Part shown: positions 1 through 6,095 of the stretch, in pieces
Layout of the letters: every line of letters begins with the position of its first letter
Position numbering within the stretch: the first letter of the stretch is position 1
Assembly (NCBI GenBank): GCA_900554215.1
Contig: USGG01000041.1
Span: 1-16,647, forward strand
Direction: 5' to 3'
Source of the DNA: an uncultured Megasphaera sp.
GTDB lineage: Bacteria > Bacillota > Negativicutes > Veillonellales > Megasphaeraceae
DNA length: 16,647 bases
The notes under the pieces: model-generated
Told to the model about the DNA's origin: nothing
The model's database searches: none
What the model saw: only the letters and a program-made list of their open reading frames with translations
Position numbers and translations under genes: made by a program

Positions 1-1
1 C

Positions 2-388
2 AGCGTCTACGCCGTGTTTTACAGTGAAAAACCCCTGACCTACGACTTTGACAGCGTAATCGGCAGCCTGATGGTAGCCGTGTACGAGCTTCACGTCCAC
101 GATATCGTCGTCATGGGCCACGACGACTGCGGCATGCTCAACACGACGTCGGACAGCCTGAGCCGGAAAATGGCCGAAGCCGGCATCGACAGCGCTATGA
201 TCGAAGCCGTGCGGCCGAAGCTGCGGCAATGGGCCGACCCGATCAGCGACGTCGACACGTCCGTAAAGGAAACGGTACGGCGGCTGCGCGCCAATCCCTA
301 TTTACCGAAGGATATCGCTGTCTATGGCATGGTCATCCATCCGCACAGCGGGGAAATCCGCGTAGTAGACGATAATTCCAATGTCTGA
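2..388 (+). CDS. beta-class carbonic anhydrase, C-terminal part (5' end outside window)
   Basis: Only the last 128 codons are present; the frame is open to the left edge, so the GTG near base 14 is an internal codon and not the start. Beta-carbonic anhydrases are cytosolic zinc enzymes that interconvert CO2 and bicarbonate. The segment GSLMVAVYEL followed by VVMGHDDCGM holds the HxxC pair that supplies two of the zinc ligands. The C-terminal VYGMVIHPHSGEIRVVD strand is the usual end of the family. The N-terminal CxDxR ligand motif would lie upstream of the window and cannot be checked. The stop is 18 bases before gmhA, so the two are probably co-transcribed. I am sure of the family; the physiological role (bicarbonate supply for carboxylations) is inference. 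Confidence 0.87.
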   Translation, partial: SVYAVFYSEKPLTYDFDSVIGSLMVAVYELHVHDIVVMGHDDCGMLNTTSDSLSRKMAEAGIDSAMIEAVRPKLRQWADPISDVDTSVKETVRRLRANPYLPKDIAVYGMVIHPHSGEIRVVDDNSNV

Positions 389-406
389 TGAGGAGGCGCT
401 ATCAAT

Positions 407-964
407 ATGAATATCATTGAAGAACGCATGGCAGAACATGAAGCCGTATTCCAGTCGACAAAGGCCTTAGCCCCGGCCATTGCCGAAGCCGGCGATATGA
501 TTAAGACAGCCTTGCAGACGGGCCATAAAATCCTGTTCTGCGGCAACGGCGGCAGCGCCGCAGATTCGCAGCACTTAGCGGCGGAAATCGTCGGCCGATT
601 CCAGAAGGAACGGCGGGCCTTTCCGGCGATTGCCCTGACCGTCGACACGTCTATCCTGACGGCCGTAGCCAACGATTACGGCTATGAAACCGTGTTCAGC
701 CGCCAGGTCCAGGCCTTGGGGAACGAAGGCGACGTCCTCGTCGGCATTTCGACGTCCGGCAACAGCGGTAACGTCCTGGCGGCCATTGCCGAAGCACGGG
801 CCAAAGGCATGAAGGTCATCGGCATGACTGCTATCGGCGGCGGCAAGATGAAGGAACTGTGCGACGTCATCCTGGCCGTCCCGGCAAAGACGACGGCCCG
901 GGCCCAGGAAATGCACATCATGATCGGCCACATCCTCTGCGAAATTGCCGAGGAAGACATGTAA
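407..964 (+). CDS. gmhA: phosphoheptose isomerase (sedoheptulose-7-phosphate isomerase, SIS domain)
   Basis: A 185-residue single SIS-domain protein, close to the normal GmhA length. GmhA converts sedoheptulose 7-phosphate to D-glycero-manno-heptose 7-phosphate, the first step to ADP-heptose for LPS inner core or S-layer glycans. Visible signatures are CGNGGSAADSQHLAAE (residues 45-60), the phosphate-binding ISTSGNSGN loop (114-122) and QEMHIMIGH (167-175). H56, E60, Q167 and H175 match the catalytic and metal-binding set known in GmhA proteins. AGGAGG at 391-396 lies 10 bases before the ATG, and a hairpin terminator follows 13 bases after the stop. No other heptose gene is in the window. Its presence supports a diderm host. 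A generic SIS sugar isomerase is the less likely alternative. Confidence 0.88.
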   Translation: MNIIEERMAEHEAVFQSTKALAPAIAEAGDMIKTALQTGHKILFCGNGGSAADSQHLAAEIVGRFQKERRAFPAIALTVDTSILTAVANDYGYETVFSRQVQALGNEGDVLVGISTSGNSGNVLAAIAEARAKGMKVIGMTAIGGGKMKELCDVILAVPAKTTARAQEMHIMIGHILCEIAEEDM

Positions 965-977
965 TTTCAATTTGCAA

Positions 978-1017
978 AAGCACCGAATTCCTTGGCAGAA
1001 TCCGGTGCTTTGTCTTT
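978..1017 (+). terminator. rho-independent terminator after gmhA
   Basis: A 13-bp stem with one mismatch pairs 978-990 (AAGCACCGAATTC) with 998-1010 across a 7-base loop, followed by TGTCTTT. It closes the carbonic anhydrase-gmhA unit and leaves only about 20 bases before the next gene. Confidence 0.75.
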
Positions 1018-1034
1018 AGGTGGAGAAATGAATC

Positions 1035-1622
1035 GTGAATGACTTACATATAGAAGTGTTAGTTCAAGCGGCGCTCTGTTTAAATGCCGGTGAGAAAGAA
1101 CAGGCAAAACATCTCATTCAAGATCGCTACCCTTTTATTCCTGTAGCGGCGAATAAGCGGAAATATTCTGTTAAGGAAATGATAAAACAGTTTTTTCAAG
1201 ACGGCTTTATCGATAGGTATTCAGGACAACGACTTATCAATCCAGGTATGCTTCGAGTCATGTCGGAAGAACTAACCGATATATTTCCATATCATCCTCA
1301 TTGGAAACCCGATACATGTCACATAGCTTATTGGGAATGTCAGCCGACTATAGACCATATCATACCCGTTTCGCTTGGTGGAATAGACGATTCATCAAAT
1401 TGGGTTACGACGTCGATGATGAATAACTTAGCGAAAGGCAACTTTACGCTGGAACAACTGGGATGGACACTGAAAGAAAAAGGTGATATCCAGCAATGGG
1501 ATGGATTATCGAAGCTTTTTGTACAAGCGGCAGAACGGGATGTGGCGTTGCTGGATATTCCTCGAATAAATGCGTATTATAGAGCGACTAAGGTAATGCT
1601 TAAAGCTGTGAATAAACGGTGA
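1035..1622 (+). CDS. HNH-endonuclease-like protein, isolated
   Basis: A 195-residue protein. The core IDHIIPVSLGG (residues 106-116), SSNWVTT (120-126) and the Asn pair 130-131 of SMMNNLAKGN form a DH...N...N pattern typical of HNH nucleases (D107, H108, N122, N130/N131). There is no paired CxxC zinc knuckle. The 85 N-terminal residues are unassigned. The GTG at 1035 is chosen because AGGTGGAG at 1018-1025 sits 9 bases upstream; the ATG at 1028 opens only a five-codon frame. Base use differs from the neighbours: 1141-1200 has 21 G/C of 60, against 37 of 60 for 781-840 in gmhA. No partner methylase, toxin or phage gene is adjacent. Nuclease activity is inferred from the fold motif, and the biological target is unknown. 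Defence, mobile-element remnant or housekeeping repair are all open. Confidence 0.7.
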   Translation: MNDLHIEVLVQAALCLNAGEKEQAKHLIQDRYPFIPVAANKRKYSVKEMIKQFFQDGFIDRYSGQRLINPGMLRVMSEELTDIFPYHPHWKPDTCHIAYWECQPTIDHIIPVSLGGIDDSSNWVTTSMMNNLAKGNFTLEQLGWTLKEKGDIQQWDGLSKLFVQAAERDVALLDIPRINAYYRATKVMLKAVNKR

Positions 1623-1694
1623 CTGGCAGTAGCATTATTATAACCATTGTATGATATTAGAGGATACTTAATGCCTATTTTGCAGATATTTCTG

Positions 1695-2351
1695 CTACGG
1701 CGATACGAGGGCGCGGAACTCCGCGTCATTGCGGATGGAATCAAAGTGGGATTGCGTGCGGGCCGCTTCCAAGACGTTTTCTTTGTCCAGTGCGGCAGCC
1801 TTTTTCAAATAGACTACGGCGTTTTTGGCGTCGCCCTTATCGCCGTATATGGTCGCTATGCCGTAATAGCTCCACGTATTGTTCGGGTCAGCTGCCAATA
1901 CCTTTTGAAAATAGGATATGGATTTGTCGTATTGGCCGTTGATTTTATACGCCAGGGCCAGGTCGTAAAAGGCCGGGACGTAATCGGGCTGCAGCGCCAA
2001 AGCCTTTTGAATGGACGCGATGCCGTCGGCGATGTCCTGACGGCTCCACGTCTCGTTGCCGCGCATGGCTAAAGCGACGCCCTTTCCCGATAAGGCCTGG
2101 TAATTGCGGCCGTCGGCTTGTATGGCTTTGTCGTAGGCGGCGATAGCCGCGTCATATTCGAACCGGCTGTAGGCGGCCAGTCCTTCCTGGCAAAATCGTT
2201 CTGATTCGGCGCTGATAGGCGGCGCGGTTTTCGTCTCGGACTGCTGTTGCTGGGGCGTGTTTGGCTGCCCTTCGTCTTGGGATGAGCTGCACCCCGAGGC
2301 GGCGAGGGCGAGGATGGATGCTAAGATGGCGAGGCATATCTTGTATTTCAT
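1695..2351 (-). CDS. TPR-repeat lipoprotein
   Basis: A 218-residue secreted lipoprotein. The N terminus has basic residues, a hydrophobic stretch and a lipobox-like ALAASG|C, giving lipidation at C21. A polar Gln-rich linker (about 25-45) follows, then tetratricopeptide repeats at roughly 52-85, 122-155 and 156-189, with typical A, Y and P positions (for example AAIAAYDKAIQADG). The tail TQSHFDSIRNDAEFRALV (199-216) is the kind of capping segment found after TPR arrays. TPRs bind other proteins, so an envelope assembly or scaffold role is likely; the partner is unknown. AAAAGGA (complement of 2361-2367) is the ribosome site. It converges with the HNH gene and diverges from the NusG-II gene. 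I see no clear terminator between 1622 and 1695. Confidence 0.82.
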   Translation of the reverse strand: MKYKICLAILASILALAASGCSSSQDEGQPNTPQQQQSETKTAPPISAESERFCQEGLAAYSRFEYDAAIAAYDKAIQADGRNYQALSGKGVALAMRGNETWSRQDIADGIASIQKALALQPDYVPAFYDLALAYKINGQYDKSISYFQKVLAADPNNTWSYYGIATIYGDKGDAKNAVVYLKKAAALDKENVLEAARTQSHFDSIRNDAEFRALVSP

Positions 2352-2389
2352 GGCGAGGGCTCCTTTTTCAGATAGTATTTCTTTTCCCT

Positions 2390-2395
2390 ATTATA
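2390..2395 (-). promoter_or_regulatory. candidate -10 box for the TPR lipoprotein gene
   Basis: The minus strand reads TATAAT here, 38 bases before the ATG. At 17-bp spacing the -35 position reads ATTCTA, which is a poor match, so the assignment rests on the -10 box and the AT-rich context. Confidence 0.35.
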
Positions 2396-2403
2396 CTAAA
2401 ATT

Positions 2404-2412
2404 TGCTATAAT
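2404..2412 (+). promoter_or_regulatory. extended -10 promoter for the NusG-II / Gx-transporter unit
   Basis: TGCTATAAT is a perfect extended -10 (TGnTATAAT). Extended -10 promoters tolerate a weak -35, and none is evident here. It overlaps the -35/spacer region of the divergent lipoprotein promoter, so the two units may compete for polymerase. Confidence 0.45.
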
Positions 2413-2490
2413 TAGAATACGTTGATTACCGGTGCTGCACCGCGCCGATGAGGCAGGAATGGCTGCCTTTCGGCGGATAGGAGTCGTGTC

Positions 2491-2880
2491 ATGATAAAAA
2501 AATGGGATATTATCCTCATAGCGGCGCTGCTGGCGGCTTCCTTCATTCCCGAGGGAGTATTCCTGCTCGGCGGCAATTCGGCAGATAAGGGCGGGACATA
2601 CGCTGTCATACAAGTCGATGGAAAAGAATATAAAACGGTACCGCTGTCAGATCATCACGGTACGGATACGTTTACGATTCGTACCGAGTCGGGCTATAAT
2701 ACGGTCGTCGTGAGAGATCAGGAAATCGGCATCGTCGAGGCGGACTGCCCCGATAAAATCTGCATCGGAGAAGGCTTTATTTCCCAGCCCGGTGCGACGA
2801 CGGTCTGTCTGCCTCACAAAGTCCTCGTAGAAGTGCGTTCGTCCCATGGCGGCGAGCCCGATGTTATTCCCGCTCGGTAG
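2491..2880 (+). CDS. NusG domain II-containing membrane-anchored protein
   Basis: A 129-residue protein with one N-terminal membrane segment (about 6-27) and an extracytoplasmic beta domain. The pattern C86-PDKI-C91, GFISQPG and C106-LPH (106-109) is the conserved signature of the stand-alone NusG domain II family (not transcription factor NusG). Family members occur mainly in Firmicutes next to Gx-transporter-family genes, as here: the next gene begins 9 bases after this stop. Molecular function is not established. The cysteines and the surface location suggest a cofactor, redox or transport-partner role, but that is inference. TAGGAG before the ATG is the ribosome site. Confidence 0.82.
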   Translation: MIKKWDIILIAALLAASFIPEGVFLLGGNSADKGGTYAVIQVDGKEYKTVPLSDHHGTDTFTIRTESGYNTVVVRDQEIGIVEADCPDKICIGEGFISQPGATTVCLPHKVLVEVRSSHGGEPDVIPAR

Positions 2881-2889
2881 AGGTGTCAC

Positions 2890-3414
2890 ATGAACAAAAC
2901 CTTTCGCATCATCATATTGAGCCTGTTTGTCGCCCAGTCCCTCGTCTTATATATCGTCGAGGGCATGCTGCCCGTGCCGTTCATTGCGCCGGGCGCTAAG
3001 CTGGGCCTTGCCAATCTCATTACGGTCATCGCCTTGTACGCCCTGCCGAAAAAGAGGGACGCCTGCCTGATTTTGCTGCTGCGCGTCGCCTTATCGACGG
3101 CCTTCGGCGGCGGCATCAATGCCTTTTTGTACAGCGCGGCCGGTGCGGCCTTCAGTCTGACGAGCATGATTGCGCTGAAACGGGCGGGACGATTCAGCTT
3201 GATCGGCGTCAGCGCAGCCGGCGGCGTGTTTCATAATCTGGGACAAGTCATCGTCGCTTCGTTGGTCGTGGAAAATATCAAAATCATGTTGTATTTGCCG
3301 GTGCTTTCCGTCGCCGGCGTCGGCACGGGGATTCTCATCGGCGTGACGGCCTCTTTTACGCTCGCTCACTTGCGGAAGCTTCCCGTATACAAGCGGATGC
3401 AGCAGCTAGTTTGA
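2890..3414 (+). CDS. Gx transporter family / heptaprenyl diphosphate synthase component I-like membrane protein
   Basis: A 174-residue, very hydrophobic protein with about five membrane segments. The sequence PGAKLGLANLITVIAL (residues 35-50) and the later HNLGQ and GTGILIG segments match the family annotated either as heptaprenyl diphosphate synthase component I or as Gx transporter, an ECF S-component-like fold. The isoprenoid name probably derives from gene neighbourhood. A small-molecule transport role fits the membrane topology better, and the substrate is unknown. AGAGGTG at 2880-2886 overlaps the upstream stop and serves as ribosome site, so translation is probably coupled to the NusG-II gene. 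No polyprenyl synthase or FMN transferase gene is nearby. Confidence 0.8.
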   Translation: MNKTFRIIILSLFVAQSLVLYIVEGMLPVPFIAPGAKLGLANLITVIALYALPKKRDACLILLLRVALSTAFGGGINAFLYSAAGAAFSLTSMIALKRAGRFSLIGVSAAGGVFHNLGQVIVASLVVENIKIMLYLPVLSVAGVGTGILIGVTASFTLAHLRKLPVYKRMQQLV

Positions 3415-3447
3415 CAATTTCATAATACAGCCTTTTGGGTGAAGACT

Positions 3448-3493
3448 CAGGGATGCAGATGGAGAATGTACTCTATTTGCATCCCTGTTTTTT
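3448..3493 (+). terminator. strong rho-independent terminator
   Basis: CAGGGATGCAGAT (3448-3460) pairs with ATTTGCATCCCTG (3475-3487) with one G-U pair, and GGAG/CTCT extends the stem to 17 bp around a 6-base loop. Six T follow at 3488-3493. It ends the NusG-II / Gx-transporter unit and insulates the hydrogenase operon. Confidence 0.88.
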
Positions 3494-3528
3494 ATAGTTG
3501 ATGAAAATTATTACAAAAACGTTTAATA

Positions 3529-3546
3529 AAGTTAAAAGATTCACAA
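3529..3546. promoter_or_regulatory. candidate Rex (NADH/NAD+ sensor) operator upstream of the hydrogenase operon
   Basis: The 18 bases AAGTTAA-AAGA-TTCACAA have the 7-4-7 layout of Rex sites. The right half TTCACAA is identical to the Bacillus/Staphylococcus half-site. The left half matches 4 of 7 of TTGTGAA, or 5 of 7 of the clostridial TTGTTAA. The site ends 33 bases before the -35 box. Rex control of hydrogenase genes is known in other anaerobes; here it is inference from one imperfect site. Confidence 0.3.
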
Positions 3547-3579
3547 ATAATTAAATAGAACGCAGATTATACTTAAATA

Positions 3580-3608
3580 TTTACATTTTGATAAAAAGGT
3601 TGTATAGT
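3580..3608 (+). promoter_or_regulatory. promoter of the hydCBA-CBS operon
   Basis: TTTACA (3580-3585), a 17-bp spacer and TATAGT (3603-3608): one mismatch from consensus in each box. Transcription would start near 3615 and give a leader of about 50 bases. That leader contains a small inverted repeat TGCAAT (3622-3627) / ATTGCA (3643-3648) before the ribosome site. Confidence 0.68.
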
Positions 3609-3665
3609 ATCATTATCGAAATGCAATGGGAAAATGAGAAAATTGCAATAATATAGGAGGCGGAT

Positions 3666-4154
3666 ATGATGACATCGAATAGCGTACAAGAAGCGTTTGA
3701 ACAGAAAAAAGATAAAATTGATGAAATCATGAGGAAGTATGAAGGGCAGGAAGGCTCGCTGATCGCCGTCCTGCAGGACGTGCAGGATTTATTTAATTAT
3801 TTGCCCCGGCCGTCGCTGGTGTACATTGCCGAACGGCTTCACGTGCCGATTGCCGATGTGTACGGCGTCGTAACCTTTTATTCCCAGTTCCATTTGAACC
3901 CGCGGGGACGCAATATCATCTGCTGCTGTCAGGGGACGGCCTGCCACGTCCGCGGCGGCAAGCACATTCTGGCCGAGCTGGAAAAGCAGCTGGGCATCAA
4001 GGCCGGCAACACGACGGACGATCAGAAGTTTACGCTGGAAACCATTGCCTGCCTGGGCGCCTGCGGTATGTCTCCGGTCATGCAGATCAACGGCGAAACG
4101 TACGGCCGGCTGACGAGCGACGATATATCCCGTATTTTGGCCAGCTACGAATAA
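3666..4154 (+). CDS. hydC: NADH-linked [FeFe] hydrogenase, NuoE-like [2Fe-2S] subunit
   Basis: A 162-residue protein, almost the length of known HydC/NuoE subunits. It has an N-terminal helical bundle followed by a thioredoxin-like domain. The [2Fe-2S] ligands are C88 and C93 (CQGTAC) plus C129 and C133 (CLGAC), the C-x4-C ... C-x3-C pattern of the NuoE family. In HydABC enzymes this subunit binds HydB and carries one [2Fe-2S] cluster near the flavin. AGGAGG at 3655-3660 serves two tandem ATGs: 3666 (5-base spacing) and 3669 (8-base spacing). The second may be the true start, which would shorten the protein by one residue. It is the first gene of the operon. The order C-B-A and the HydA partner distinguish it from complex I or formate dehydrogenase versions. 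Confidence 0.9.
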   Translation: MMTSNSVQEAFEQKKDKIDEIMRKYEGQEGSLIAVLQDVQDLFNYLPRPSLVYIAERLHVPIADVYGVVTFYSQFHLNPRGRNIICCCQGTACHVRGGKHILAELEKQLGIKAGNTTDDQKFTLETIACLGACGMSPVMQINGETYGRLTSDDISRILASYE

Positions 4155-4190
4155 GATCGATTCATTTTACCATGAAGGGAGTATACAGGA

Positions 4191-6083
4191 ATGAAATCCA
4201 TAACAGAATTAAACGCATTGCGCGAATCCCTGAAAGACTATATGAAAATACGGATGCCGGAAAAGAACGTTCCCGTAACGCCTGTCGACCGGACCCGTCC
4301 CGGCGTGCAGAAGCACATCCTGGTCTGCGGCGGTACAGCCTGCGTGGCTTCCAATTCCGTAAAGCTGCAGGAGGCTTTTCAGAAGGCTTTGGAAGACAAC
4401 GGCTTGTCAGCGGCGGTTAAGCTGATTCAGACGGGCTGTCACGGCTTCTGCGAAAACGGCCCTATCGTAACGATATATCCGGAAAATACCTTTTATGTCC
4501 ACGTAAAGGCCGGCGACGCCAAAGACATTGTAGAACAGCATATCATGAAGGGCGAAGTCGTAGAATCGCTGCTGTACATGGACCCCGTGACGGAAACGCG
4601 CGTTCAGACGAACGACGAAGTTCCCTTTTACAAGAAACAGGTACGGCGCGTCCTGGCACGGTGCGGTCTCGTAGATCCGGAAAACATCAACGAATACATC
4701 GCCATGGACGGCTATCAGGGCCTGGCGAAAGCGCTGACTATGGAACCGCAGGCCGTCATCGACGAAGTTGTTGCCTCAGGCCTGCGTGGCCGCGGCGGCG
4801 CAGGCTTCCCTACGGGGAAAAAATGGCAGTTCTGCCGCAACGCGCCGGGCGATAAGAAATACATCATCTGCAATGCCGACGAAGGCGACCCGGGTGCGTT
4901 CATGGACCGCAGCGTCCTTGAAGGAGACCCCCACTCTGTATTGGAAGGCATGTGCATCGGCGGCTACGCTATCGGCGCCGACGAAGCGTATATCTACTGC
5001 CGCGCTGAATATCCCTTGGCTATTCACCGATTGGAAGTCGCAATCAAGCAGGCAGAAGAAATCGGCCTGCTCGGCAATAATATCTTAGGAAGCGGCTTTA
5101 ATTTTAAGATTCACATCAAGAAAGGCGCCGGCGCCTTTGTCTGCGGCGAAGAAACGGCTCTCATCGCTTCTATCGAAGGCCGCCGCGGCACGCCGAGTCC
5201 CCGTCCGCCTTTCCCGGCCAACAGCGGCCTATGGGGCAAGCCGACGAACAACAACAACGTCGAAACGTGGGCCAACGTCGCTTCGATTATCCGCAACGGC
5301 GCGTCGTGGTTCAACTCCATCGGCACGAAGACGTCTCCTGGGACGAAGGTCTTCGCCCTGACCGGCAAAATCAACAACACGGGCCTGGCCGAAGTGCCTA
5401 TGGGCATTACGATGCGGGAAATCATCTTTGAAATCGGCGGCGGCATTCCTCATGGCAAGGCCTTTAAGGCCGTGCAGATCGGCGGCCCCTCCGGCGGCTG
5501 TCTGCCTGAAGCCATGCTTGATACGCCTGTCGACTTCGATTCCCTTTCGGGTATCGGCGCTATGATGGGGTCCGGCGGCCTGGTCGTCATGGATGAAACG
5601 ACCTGTATGGTCGACGTGGCGAAATTCTTCGTAACCTTTACGCAGGCCGAATCGTGCGGCAAGTGCGCTCCCTGCCGCGAAGGGACGAAGCGCATGCTGG
5701 AAATCCTCGTCCGCATTACAAAGGGCCAGGGTACGCGCCGCGATTTCGATCTCCTCCAGGATTTGGCCAATAATATTAAATTGTCTGCTCTTTGCGGCCT
5801 GGGCCAGACGGCTCCCAATCCCGTACTGAGCACCATTCACTACTTCGGCGACGAATACAAGGCCCATATTGAAAATAAGGAATGTCCTGCCGGCGTCTGT
5901 GCCGACCTGCTGCACTACGTCATTTCCGACGAATGCAAGGGCTGCGGCTTGTGCGCCCGCAACTGTCCGGTCCACGCGATTTCGGGCCAGCCGAAGGAAA
6001 AGCACGTTATCGACCCGCAGCGCTGCATCAAATGCGGAGTCTGCATGAGTAAATGTCCGTTCAAGGCTGTTAAAAAGGCGTAA
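4191..6083 (+). CDS. hydB: NADH-linked [FeFe] hydrogenase, NuoF-like flavoprotein subunit
   Basis: A 630-residue subunit that oxidises or reduces NAD(H) at FMN and passes electrons to iron-sulfur clusters; the length matches HydB of trimeric bifurcating hydrogenases. Domains in order: N-terminal thioredoxin-like [2Fe-2S] domain (C46, C51, C83, C87); NuoF core with GLRGRGGAGFPTGKKW (197-212) for FMN/NADH and an ICNADEGDPGAF loop (226-237); SLBB-like region; a [4Fe-4S] site SCGKCAPC (C489, C492, C495) with C535; and a C-terminal 2x[4Fe-4S] ferredoxin domain (C582, C585, C588, C592 and C612, C615, C618, C622). That ferredoxin extension is typical of HydB/HndC and absent from complex I NuoF. AAGGGAG (4175-4181) precedes the ATG. 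The gap to hydC is 36 bases, and the stop overlaps the hydA ribosome site. Confidence 0.93.
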   Translation: MKSITELNALRESLKDYMKIRMPEKNVPVTPVDRTRPGVQKHILVCGGTACVASNSVKLQEAFQKALEDNGLSAAVKLIQTGCHGFCENGPIVTIYPENTFYVHVKAGDAKDIVEQHIMKGEVVESLLYMDPVTETRVQTNDEVPFYKKQVRRVLARCGLVDPENINEYIAMDGYQGLAKALTMEPQAVIDEVVASGLRGRGGAGFPTGKKWQFCRNAPGDKKYIICNADEGDPGAFMDRSVLEGDPHSVLEGMCIGGYAIGADEAYIYCRAEYPLAIHRLEVAIKQAEEIGLLGNNILGSGFNFKIHIKKGAGAFVCGEETALIASIEGRRGTPSPRPPFPANSGLWGKPTNNNNVETWANVASIIRNGASWFNSIGTKTSPGTKVFALTGKINNTGLAEVPMGITMREIIFEIGGGIPHGKAFKAVQIGGPSGGCLPEAMLDTPVDFDSLSGIGAMMGSGGLVVMDETTCMVDVAKFFVTFTQAESCGKCAPCREGTKRMLEILVRITKGQGTRRDFDLLQDLANNIKLSALCGLGQTAPNPVLSTIHYFGDEYKAHIENKECPAGVCADLLHYVISDECKGCGLCARNCPVHAISGQPKEKHVIDPQRCIKCGVCMSKCPFKAVKKA

Positions 6084-6095
6084 GGAGAGTGCATT

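Noticed and set aside
1681..1694. GCAGA-TATT-TCTGC hairpin between the HNH and TPR genes as a terminator
   Set aside because: 5-bp stem with no T-run on either strand.
1647..2072. 141-codon plus-strand frame opposite the TPR lipoprotein
   Set aside because: No ribosome site or family features; the minus strand has a lipobox, TPRs and a ribosome site.
3622..3648. TGCAAT/ATTGCA inverted repeat in the hydrogenase leader as a riboswitch or attenuator
   Set aside because: Only 6 bp with a 15-base loop and no T-run; too weak to call, mentioned only as part of the leader.
5229..6005. 258-codon minus-strand frame inside hydB, and similar long antisense frames in hydA (6216-6944, 7041-7814) and the alcohol dehydrogenase gene (15292-16224)
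   Set aside because: Same codon-bias shadow effect; the plus-strand proteins carry complete cofactor motifs over the same DNA.
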